A stretch of 64,000 nucleotides of DNA from Strongylocentrotus droebachiensis. Its lineage: Eukaryota; Echinodermata; Echinoidea; Camarodonta; Strongylocentrotidae. Both the position numbers and the translations under genes were made by a program. Within the stretch, counting starts at the first letter, position 1; each line of letters opens with the position of its first letter. The stretch covers positions 221,501 to 285,500 of the forward strand of contig JAVYIG010001825.1 in the NCBI GenBank assembly GCA_035222895.1. The letters run 5' to 3'. The notes beneath the pieces are model-generated. The model saw only the letters and a list, made by a program, of their open reading frames with translations, made no database searches and had not been told where the DNA came from. Below are positions 54,088-64,000 of this stretch, one piece after another.

Positions 54088-54268
54088 AGATATGTTGGTC
54101 TAGCGGCACATTCACTGGTCTTGGTCAGCTCTCCGTCTTCGCCTACAAACAAACTGGCTCAGGCGTTCGATACTGAGTAACGTCTTTTGAATGGTGACGC
54201 TAAAGATTGGTCCCAGACGTAAATAATCATATCTTATTGCTACACGTCTGTAAAAGCCGATTACACAT
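54088..54268 (+). mobile_element. tRNA-derived SINE, family C
   Basis: It starts AGATATGTTGGTCTAGCGGC (A-box-like GGTCTAGCGG) with a B-box-like CGTTCGATACT, then ACGTCTTTTGAATGGTGACG and CGTCTGTAAAAGCC. It is homologous to 59520-59713 and is preceded by a (GA)n tract. Confidence 0.7.
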
Positions 54269-54908
54269 AATAGTTAATCATTTTATGACCGGAGTGACGA
54301 AAAGCGAAGGTTAGTTTTTCTAGTTGACTTGCAGTGTTGTACATGTTTTAGTTTGTTTATACTCCATTCTCTGTCACGGTTATTATTTGCAAACAAATCA
54401 ATACAAAACATCCTAGTACATTAATGATATAATTGTCTTTTGAATGGCATTTCTTGACAATTCTTATGTATTTTGTCCCACATGACGTTACCGATTACGT
54501 CAAAAATGTGTTAGTATGTACCTTATAATGATACCGAGTTTTTTATTTTTTTTATTTATGCGTTTATTAAGAAATCAAATCATAACATATACAAACTTTC
54601 CCAAAAAATACAAATGCTGTGTTACAAAAGAAATTAATGACAAATAAAGATATTTACAAACGATTGAGATGATCTGGGGGAAAAAGAAAAAAAAAGGCAG
54701 AGTACACGTAATAGAAATAATCAGAATTATAACAACTACAAGTACAAAAGCAAGAACCTCGAGATAGCATTGCATCAGAAACTGAAAATTTCGTTGGGCC
54801 CAAAATGAAGAAAAAGGAGTAAAAATAAGCCATCCACAGGTACAATGGAAACTCCAGACCACCAACAGGCTGGAGGAGCAAAGTCGAGGAATGAGACAAT
54901 CCGCTCTA

Positions 54909-55019
54909 CCCCCCCCCCCCCTCACACACACACCCTCAACACTCTCATACTAACACTCAAACACACAACCGCCCCTCCCCCCCCCCTCCCCCCCTCCCCC
55001 CTCCTCCCCCCCCCCCCCA
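54909..55019 (+). repeat. Poly-C rich tract
   Basis: Long C runs with few T interruptions. Similar runs of at least 10 C or G are seen near 7920, 17108, 24870, 38740, 38933, 46072, 48117, 55853, 55930, 58749 and 59190. Confidence 0.9.
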
Positions 55020-58000
55020 TAATGATACCGAGTTGATAACACTGCCACTGGCTCAGATCAAATATAAAGGAAATTAACTTGTGATAATCGATGTTAATAT
55101 TTTCAATACGTTATTATATTTTGTAGAATATGAAATGGAATAAAATACCTTGGGTTTGGCCGGTTGAGTTGAGTTGAGTTTGAGTTTATTTTATTTATAC
55201 ACGGTAAAAGCCCAAAACAATTCGCAGACTGGTTTCAATCAAGGCCATGTTGATAAAAAGCAACATAATCATGACATATAAAAAAAAAAAGTAATCTAAC
55301 ACTTACAAATTTTCAACCATAACACAGCAATATATAGAAAATAAGCTAAAAACACTTAAGTTAATTAAGTTACCACCGTAACACATAATGTGAAAGCAAG
55401 AGCAACAGTCGCATAGGACCATAAAGAATAATTGGAGGAAGACGGAGAGAACGTTGTGGAAATTGAGACAGAAACAGGGTAAGTAATATACATATGACAA
55501 ACATGTAATTTATTAACCCAAAATGAATATCATATGACTATGTCCGCTGGTGACTACGATGAAAACTATGAATTGGAGAGATTATGTATTTATAACAGAT
55601 ATATTTATAACGATGTCAATATGGTGATAGCCATGCAGAACAAACAGTTTTGCCATGATTAGGACTTATTGGATGCACCACGCGCAAACAGAGTTTGCAT
55701 ACAAAGGATTAAATCAAAGTTGACAGACACTTTACATTACTAATAATACTGTCGATCAATTACAGGTCAGATATAGTTCTTGGTGAGGGAAAGAGGGACA
55801 GAGAGAAGAAAAAAGAGAGAGAGGGGCATTAAATAGCGTAGGTCCGCGGTAACCCCCCCCCCCCCATGACGAAATGAAAATAGCAACAACAAAAAAGAAA
55901 CAATACAAGAAAAGGACAAAGATGATACCACCCCCCCCCCCTTCCACGCCCTCTTTTACCTCCATTTCGTTCTCTGATATGGAAGGAAATACAGTGCCTC
56001 CATGACAACGAAGCCCCCTCATTGAGGTAGCTCGGCGTATTGCTAATAACTATATTTACCATCCCACCCATCTTCAAACAACATGAACATGTCACAGGCG
56101 ATCATAATTATTATGAGAAACGAAGTGTCAGAGCATAAGAATAATTATTGTAATACAATCAAAAATAAATGATAATAATAATGATAATTATAAAAAAAGA
56201 ATAAGAATGGAAAATAAACTGGCCGAAGTAAAAATGATATTGTACATCCTGACTTCAATTCAATTCAATTTATTTCGCAATATGAAAATCGAAGTATACA
56301 AAGTAATAGCAAATTTTAACTATATTTACAAAGGTTATATGCGGGGCTTTCCATGAAGGTTGCGAAAAAGCTGTAAAGTTTAATCGCCCATATTTACTTA
56401 TTTAACATGTTGAACAAATTCAAAGGCATAAACTGTAGCGATGACAGTTTCAAACTATACACTATCATAAATTGTATAGCAGCACCCTGAACTATCAAAA
56501 GCTTTTTAACTTCACTCACTAAGCTTTATTTCCGACCTTTTGACAAATGACGGGCTAGAGTATAATTATTGTGGTATATAACTGGGTCGCTGAAAAGCTG
56601 TTAATATCTGTGAAATTAGAGTAAGAAAATTGCAATCAAACCACCATCAATAATGAATTCGTTGAAATGTCCAGCTATATTATACGCAGTTTCATGGCTG
56701 CCAAATGGTTTCTGGCATTTCCTCGTACCAACACGCATTTAGAATTGATTGGAAGAGGCAAGATTAATTACGAGGAAAGAAAAGGTGGTTAATCATAGAG
56801 CGATAAGAAAGAAAATGATATCAAAGCCAAGTAAGACATTGTATTATGAGTTTGGCTGAGCGCTTTTTCTTCATTTCTACGACCATTTTTAATTTCTTTC
56901 TCATGGTATTGACTAGGTGCGTGTTGAAGCTAACAAAGCTACAGGGTCACCTTTATAAACGTTTTCAGAATTTCAGGTTCAGGATCGAGGGATTGTTGAT
57001 TCTGATGTTTTTTAGTAATGTTAAGGGGTTAGGATATTCTTCAATTCAATGTACATGCAATGTTTGTTTTCTTCCAGGATTTATGTTTCTTTTCATCGGG
57101 TATAACCGAATACCCGATGTAATGTATAATTAGAGACGTAGATAATGATAATAAATAAGTACTTGATAATTATGATAATAATATAACGACGATGCCACGA
57201 TGGGTTATTTAACGCTGATATCAATACCAAGGAAATGCTCAAGGCGCCTATTATTCAAACTATATACAAAACAACCATAACTTGTATAATCTATCTATTG
57301 ATCATCAATCAATGACTCAAACTTGCAGTGCATGGCACGAGCGGCTATACTTTTATTCCAGGTACGCCCACGGTCAAGAGAGGTTTTCATCTCTGTGATC
57401 ATCTTTTTTTTCCAATACATTGCAGCCATTACGGTGGACATTATGCATGAAACCACAACTTATTTGCGCTTAAAAGCCGTCTGGAAATGAATTTGGCAAT
57501 ATTTTCAATATTTATTCAACGATAATCAAATTTATTATTCATATATTTGACCACTGACAAAGCCGGGTTTACATGCCTGAGTTTGCTTGACAAGTGATGT
57601 TTATATAGCCAAATCGTGACCTTTTGTATTCTTCTCCGCTTTCTTTTTATTTTCCTCTTCTTTTCTTTCTTCCTCTTTGTCTTCTTCGTTTTCCTTTTCT
57701 TCTTTTATTTAATTTATGATTTAGTTTTTTAATGGAAGTGTCTTTCTTCCTCTCTCGTTCGCAACAATTACAACTTAAAACTTAAAACTCAAAGAAACGT
57801 ATAGTATTAAGCGCTATACAAATGTGATTATAGTTATTATTTAGAAAGATATATAATATCATATTATGATATTTGGGCAACGAGGTGCCCGAATGTCCTA
57901 TTTGACAGCGTGGTGCCAGAATATATTTTATCTTATAGGCCTATATCTTATATTTCAAAATTACATTTTTACCACGCTCGTTCGCTTTACTCACTTTCAA

Positions 58001-58810
58001 CATTATTTTGAAAACAGGATAATTCTGGGCTACGAGATGACCGATCATATCCTCATATTAGTGTATCGAGGTGACAGAAATGTATATAATTTTTTTTTTA
58101 AAGTCATGTATATTGGGTTGCGAGATGCCCGCTATAATACCTGATATGTTACCTGGTGTGTTGATTAAAACTTGTTTTAAACCATATTAAAAATGTCCCT
58201 TTTTTTGCTCGTTCGCTCGCATTTTTTAGGGAGGGGGTTGCCCGTACGTGTCTATCATGGCACTTGACGAATGCCAGAGTGATGCAAAAAGCATATTCGT
58301 TTGGGGTGAAGCGAAACTTTTTATTTCTTAAAAGCGTGCCGAGATTTTTAAATAAAAAAATGAAAAACTTTGTTCTAATGAATCTTGACTGAATTACGGT
58401 CCCAATCCATTCTGAATATATTCAAAGCACGATCGCAAAAAAACATCTAAATATCAACATGAGGCAATTTCAATGTCCTTGTCCATCATCAACTGTGCGA
58501 CATGATAATAACGCATTCTACGTCATCCAAACATGATTTATACAGGCAATATACTATGGAGTTGATTTCTCAATCCCTTGCCATTGTGCTCTCGTCGCTC
58601 TAAGCAACACGTTCTGCCATCTGAAAGGATAAACAGCATAACAACATCTCCTGTAGTTAATTAGCGAGTCAAACCAGGAAGCTCTCCCTGGTCAAACTAT
58701 AGCGAATATAACCTGTGGCCGAATTAGAGGCGCAACCGGACCGTGCCACCCCCCCCCCCCCCCCTCCCCTCTCTGAAAACATAATCAGCATACCTACTCT
58801 CTAAAAAAAA

Positions 58811-58975
58811 ATCGAGTGATCACGGACGTCACTCCTCTGGAGAGTGAAAATGTAGTGAACATTCACTCTTTTCTTCTTAGAGAGCACTCTAAAATCAATC
58901 GATTTTCACTCCTAAACAAGTGATCACGGACGTCACTCCCAAGAAAGTGAAAATAGAGTGAAAATTCACTCTCGC
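58811..58975 (+). repeat. Two-copy 104-bp repeat with TGATCA and GACGTC
   Basis: AGTGATCACGGACGTCACTC occurs at about 58815 and 58919, each followed by AGTGAAAAT...AGTGAA...ATTCACTC. A short inverted pair AGTGAA/TTCACT lies in each unit. Confidence 0.7.
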
Positions 58976-58977
58976 AA

Positions 58978-59095
58978 TCGTACGCGTAGGTACGCCAATT
59001 GCATACGCCGTAGGTACGCAGTGCCTATACACCGGGTACGTAACCATATCCATACGCCATCGTACGCCAGCCTACGCATAACCTACACCGAAGCA
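58978..59095 (+). repeat. Degenerate GTACGC motif cluster
   Basis: TACGC occurs about ten times in 118 bp, with irregular spacing, in forms TACGCC, TACGCA and TACGCG. Confidence 0.55.
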
Positions 59096-59519
59096 ACAAT
59101 TTTTGTCCATGAATACGCAGCCCCCCCCGGAAAAAAGGTGTATTTTTACATTTTGTAACGTTAATTTTACCTTTTTTTGGAGATGGTCCCCCCCCCCCTC
59201 CCCCCCCCCCCCCCTGGCGCTCAAGGGGGGGTGCAATTTTTCTAATTTTCGAGGACCAACAAAAAATAGTGCTTACTTCAGTTCCGTGGTCTTCCCCTGG
59301 GAAAGTACTTTATTTTGTCCTATGATCAATGGACATAATATCTAAGAACAAATTTGAGCATTTTCTCACAATTTTGATATAAAGTTGCAAAAATCACTGT
59401 ATGTAACAGACAGCCATTCTACAATGATGATGTCATAGCTGTTCGTAGGTTAACCAACGCTTCACTAGTGGAGCTAAATTTAAAGAATTAAGTTTATTAG
59501 CTAACACTAACCCTTTAAG

Positions 59520-59713
59520 GAGATATGAGTTGGTCTAGCGGCACATTCACTTGGTCAGCTCACTGTCTTCGCCTTCAATCTGGCTCAGGCGACCACCCCG
59601 CTTCGAAACTGAGTCACGTCTTTCGGATGGTGACTTTAAAGGTCGGTCCCCAGACGATAGGCCTACACGTCTATCGATAGGCCTACACGTCTGTAAAAAC
59701 CCAATTTACACAC
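59520..59713 (+). mobile_element. tRNA-derived SINE, family C, second copy
   Basis: It has GTTGGTCTAGCGGCACATTC, B-box-like GCTTCGAAACTGAG, and CACGTCTTTCGGATGGTGAC. A short GCCTACACGTCT repeat is duplicated near 59660-59690. Confidence 0.7.
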
Positions 59714-59744
59714 TAACCCTTAATCTTACCACGGACCTTCTCTA

Positions 59745-59945
59745 ACCCTATAGGTGTTTGGCGTTCATGTATATTGGTGGCGGATTCCAAAGTTAAGCCC
59801 ATTTTCAATACTATTGTCATGACTGTATACCCCAAAGAAACCATATACGGATTACGTTCAAGTCCATAAACCCTATTGGTGGGGGATTCCAAAGTTGAGC
59901 CCATTTTCGATACAATTGTCATAGAAATTATACTCGGATTACGTA
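59745..59945 (+). repeat. Two-copy tandem duplication of about 100 bp
   Basis: GGATTCCAAAGTT[AG]AGCCCATTTTC occurs at about 59784 and 59886, each followed by GATTACGT. The copies differ at scattered sites. Confidence 0.6.
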
Positions 59946-61861
59946 ATACGTTATCGACATACATCTCAGTAGATGATCAACAAGGCTATTGAAATGACCT
60001 TATGTTGATTTGCTGCAGCGTACGTCCTAGGATCCAGACTGAACAAATTAACAACAAAAAATTGGAACATTCTGAAAGATTTATTGCAGTAGGATTTATT
60101 CTTTTGATTCATCAATTTTGCTTTGTAATCTACGGCAACAAAACACATTGTTTTAAAATTAAGTACGGAAAATGAATGTACATTTTAAATAAGCAAGGAT
60201 TGAATTCATACTACTCTCGAGCTTTCGTGGGTTATCCTGTTCAAGCTGACTGAATTTTGATCTGTTATTCTTGTATATAAGTGTATGTTGGAAGCTTGGA
60301 GAATAAACAAATCTATAATTCAAACTCCTGTACGAATAGTCCCGTTATCAAAATCTCTAGCAGAGTAAATCAAATGAATTTCGTACCACTTTGGAAACGT
60401 TCCCCAAAATATGTAATTAAAATGAATTGATGCAATACAATTCTCTATAGGCTACACAATTATTTTAAAGGCTTATTTTAAAATCCAATAAACTGTTTTT
60501 GATAAAGCGGGGCTCGTCATGCTGAGTTACATGCAAAGGCTTAGCTTTTCCATTATTGATATCACTGATCAATCAACTAATTATTTCAATTCTGCTTTTC
60601 AATAGCGTTATTTCCTGTTCCATATACCATGACGATTATCATTGATAGTGATTTGATTGGATGGTATGGATTTTGTTGATAATATTACATTTTCGCGAAG
60701 GCTGTATTATACTTAGTCTACAAAGTAGTTTAGGGGCACATTGAAATGTTAACGAATTTATTATACAGTGAAATGTAAAAGCGTACGTAATTTAATACCA
60801 TGGAAGTTATAGCAAATGACGCATGAAATCTATCGGAAAATTAAATGCAAATTTGTTTGTTTCTTTGGCTGTTTTTTCTCTTCCTGGCTTGATTTTTAAC
60901 TTGTTTGAAATGATTTACGTATGATTTACGTCAACACCTCGCCCTAAAACTCAGAGGCAAATAATTATAAATTCAGCCTCGTAGCGGTTGAGTGGGTAGA
61001 ACTGCGTATACGGCGGTAATACGTTAAAAGAACTCGATTGTCAATCAATATAGAACGTGTTCTGTCATATTAACATGACAAAACAACAGGATAAACTGAT
61101 CTAAATTCGTTAGTTTTGTTGGAAATCTGGAACACGGAGACTGGTTCGTGACTCTCATAAACACATATACAATTAAGCCACGGCACGAGGACATTCAATG
61201 GCAGTATACTTAATATGAATTTTAGTACTCATGTATAGAGAAAGACTGACAAGCTGGCGGAACATGTATGCAGAGCTGAGTTTGAACAGGTTTACTTCAA
61301 ATATGAAATATGGTGTGATATTTCTCTGTATTGTTACAGTGACAACAAAATTGAAGATAATTATCATTGTATTATTATGAACAGAATATCATGCATTGGT
61401 CTGTTTGAAAAGATATCGCTACAAATAAAGGCTATGATTTGCCATTGCTCTGCATTATCATAGTCGGTAATGCCTGTTTTACTGACAGATGGCTAAACAT
61501 TGGTATCTAGTCAAATTATACACATTTTCGGAGGGGAGGGGAGCGGCGTTGCCATTGGGGTATACCTTTTTACATGGTATGAACGGTTTGCATATTGAAT
61601 CGCGATACTGAGGAGCTGACATTCTAAAGCGCATACTACACATAAGTACACTAACTCCTGAGTGCAATAGACATCTTGAGGGCCTACCACAGCGGACAGA
61701 CCGTTATTTTTTTGTAAACTGCCATATCACTAAAATTATAATAATATCATTATGATAAATATTATTTTCTACACTGAATTCATCTTCAGATTTTGTATCA
61801 TTCATTATCGTTGATTTTTTTTGGAGACGGTGTGGAATTAAATTGGTAATGTAATTGAGTT

Positions 61862-62420
61862 TTAAAGGGCGATCCAACCCTTGTAATACATTTTTTTTTT
61901 ATGAAAGCAGCACAATAAGATACGCAGAAAGGCGAAATAAATCGGACCAATAAGAATGTTTGAAACATGAGATCACTAAGTCTATGTGTCTATATTGGCA
62001 GTTTGGTCAGTGTATTGTGACGTCGGCGCGGATAGCTCTATTCATGTCGTTTATTAAAAAAAAAATTGATCTCAGTTTTTCTCCCAAGTGCCTTCTTCCT
62101 TGGGGCACTACTCAAAATATAATGGATAGCCCATTATGATAGTTTCTCTAAAGATGATATACCCCCTGAGTCATACAGTTTTGTGAAATTGTCATTTTGG
62201 TCATTTTGTGTTGGAACGAATGGGAAAGTTGTCCGCCACTACATCACAAATACTGGATGAACCAATTTGAAGAGCCCATACCTACAGCGACTAAAACTTT
62301 CAGACATTTATAACTTTTTCACTTTTTTGTCCGATTTCATTCAAACTTTCAGCAGTCTCCTTCTTTGATTTTCTGCTTTCTTCTAGAGGAATTTGTCATC
62401 AAGGGTGTGTCTCCCTTTAA
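61862..62420. mobile_element. TTAA-flanked TIR element H
   Basis: The left end TTAAAGGGCGATCCAACCC and right end (inverted) TTAAAGGGAGACACACCC form short imperfect terminal repeats. The interior is AT-rich with no ORF. Confidence 0.5.
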
Positions 62421-63292
62421 AGGGATCTCTTGAATAATTCTAAACGAAACGGAGTAACATACCCAGGGATGTCATCTCACATCGCTTTGTATCCAGTGCA
62501 TGTAAAAGGCTGTAATAAACACCATTATAATTGGTATCTGTAGGGATATCAAACCATATCATTGCAGACAATCCCCATTAATCCCTTTCAAATTATGCAT
62601 GGTTGCTATGGCAATAACTGTCGTCCGAAAGCTCATTACTAATTGTTTTGTATTTTACGATGGGAGTGACTTTATTCCTTAAGGCCTAATAGGAATTACA
62701 AGACATGGTCGTACTTCCGATTAATTATTCTAATCCCATTTTACGCGATGGAACTTTTTCTCAAATAGATGGCATTTCCATATCCCTCTCCTCATCCCGA
62801 TTAATATGATATCATGATTCCTTTATCTATATCTTTTTCTAGTTTGACGTAATATTCATGATTGTGTCTTTCACCATGCTTGGTAGAACGGAATGAATTA
62901 TTTGTTTTCTGTCAGCGATCGAGCGAAACAAGCGAGGAAAGAAGTGGTATGTTTACTTTGACAGTCAGGGCTGATGCATTATAGCCACTGACAGCATTTA
63001 TACACGGAATTTGTGTTTGGGTTAGTGTTTGTTTCTTTGGTGTTTAGGTTATTTGTTTGTTTGTATGTTTTCGTTTGTTTGTCTGTTCTAAAATAGTCTG
63101 TGACGGCCCCATCAAATCTTTTATGGGTCCGGATAAGGCCTTTAGCCCGGCTGGGCTTTGGCGTAAGTACCGGAGCAGCTATTTAGGCGTGACACTCGAT
63201 CGCTCCTGCTGTGACATGTCGAAGTAAGATTTTTCTTTTTTGGATCAGGAATAATATCATAGATCGAGACAAGATATTTCTTCCTAATCTAA

Positions 63293-63514
63293 TCAGACAA
63301 ATTTACACATGCCAGGCGGCTGCGTAGTCAGTTCTTTTACACTTTCATAATAATATCGAGTGGGTCTAAACCCTGTCCATCGAATGTGCTGACGAATTGA
63401 ATTGGAGCATGTAACACGTCTACAGCCCTTGAGACCAACAGCAAACGAGACCGATGGTCTAAGAGCCTGACAACACACTAGACCCACAAGGGCAATCACA
63501 ACCAATGAGTGCAT
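63293..63514 (-). CDS. Possible small secreted peptide (unverified ORF)
   Basis: From Met at 63514 the ORF is 73 residues and stops at 63293. The N-terminus MHSLVVIALVGLVCCQA is hydrophobic with a plausible signal-peptide cleavage after QA or later. The rest is basic with three further Cys (GCRRVTCS, GMCKFV) and an aromatic YYYES. The frame is open upstream to 63613. No family is recognised, and a 73-codon ORF can occur by chance. Confidence 0.2.
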   Translation of the reverse strand: MHSLVVIALVGLVCCQALRPSVSFAVGLKGCRRVTCSNSIRQHIRWTGFRPTRYYYESVKELTTQPPGMCKFV

Positions 63515-63776
63515 GGTGAATAAATAAAGACCGACATTGTCACTTCGGGGGCCGTTTGAAAAAGTTATGTGAGGGTATACGGGACCGACATCCAACGAGA
63601 TTGTCGGTATCATGCTGGGTGATATGACAAATTTATATTTTTGTTATAGACCAACATTGTTAGTCTCGTGGGCTGTCGGTCCACCTTGGTATCCCTATTA
63701 AAATACTACGTCTACACTTGCCAACAGATTCTTTCCCTAATCAGTGCGCTGACAAAATGTCTAACTATGGTTCCAA

Positions 63777-64000
63777 GACACCTACCCCCTGGACATCCAC
63801 CCCCGGATAACCACCCCCAGTCGACTACCTCCTAGGACAACTAACCCCGGACAACTACCCCCAGTCAACTACCCCCGGACAACTACCCCCTGGACAACTA
63901 CCTCCTAGGACAACTACCCCGGACAACTTCCCCCAGACAACTACCCCCAGACAACTACCCCCAGACAACTACCCCCTAGGACAACTACCCCCGGACAACT
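63777..64000 (+). repeat. Minisatellite, about 15-bp unit
   Basis: Units of the form GGACAACTACCCCC, with variants (CAGACAACTACCCC, TAGGACAACTACC), repeat to the right edge and continue beyond it. Units are less regular on the left side, and the later ones are more alike. Confidence 0.85.

Larger units (their letters stand above)
53134..63292. other. Region upstream of the GPCR without a recognised gene
   Basis: ORFs here are short and composition-driven. A GPCR leader exon must lie somewhere to the right of 53134. Contents are SINE family C (two copies), poly-C tracts, two short tandem duplications, the GTACGC cluster and element H. Confidence 0.45.

Noticed and set aside
53842-54152. Ser-Leu repeat ORFs on the minus strand
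   Set aside because: They are translations of a (GA)n tract.
63777-64000. Repeat array as a coding repeat protein or CRISPR array
   Set aside because: The unit length drifts between about 14 and 18 bp, so no frame holds, there are no distinct spacers, and the genome is eukaryotic.

Overview
This is a metazoan genomic window: AT-rich, with short exons in long introns, GT-AG splice sites, and very many transposable-element remnants. The clear proteins are animal signalling proteins. The mixture of tRNA-derived SINEs, TTAA- and TA-flanked foldback MITEs, L2/CR1/Jockey-type LINE fragments and frequent TACATGTA palindromes suggests a marine invertebrate deuterostome, probably an echinoderm. That placement is inference, not a database match.

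Layout. (1) About 1-7.0 kb, + strand: the 3' part of an ankyrin-repeat protein gene. Six exons (387-4391) join in consistent phase, and the first canonical AATAAA after the stop is at 6999. The 5' part lies left of the window. (2) About 7.5-44.5 kb, - strand: a complete C-terminal Src kinase (CSK) orthologue. Twelve coding exons (30727 down to 14137) join without a phase break into an SH3-SH2-kinase protein of 450 residues. A 430-nt 5' UTR shares the first coding exon, and a further upstream non-coding exon may end at 44364. The ankyrin gene and CSK converge. (3) CSK introns and upstream region: MITE families, SINEs, an L2-like LINE tail and a 5'-truncated Jockey/CR1-type LINE (41.4-44.1 kb) split cleanly by a 753-bp TIR element with a 6-bp target duplication. 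(4) About 44.5-51.9 kb: no gene seen; microsatellites, MITEs and a LINE/SINE tail. (5) 51990-53133, - strand: an intronless-coding rhodopsin-class GPCR of 374 residues (NRF in place of DRY, NPFIY in TM7). (6) 53.2-64 kb: mostly without recognisable genes; SINEs, poly-C tracts, short tandem duplications, a weak 73-residue secreted-peptide ORF (63293-63514) and a roughly 15-bp minisatellite running off the right edge.

The three main genes have no evident shared pathway. CSK is the cytoplasmic kinase that restrains Src-family kinases, the GPCR is a membrane receptor of unknown ligand, and the ankyrin protein is unassigned. The most unusual aspect is the mobile-element architecture: several unrelated-looking element families share TTAA boundaries, two of them share a single TTAA, large near-perfect foldbacks occur, and one MITE sits exactly in the +2/+3 TA of a splice donor.
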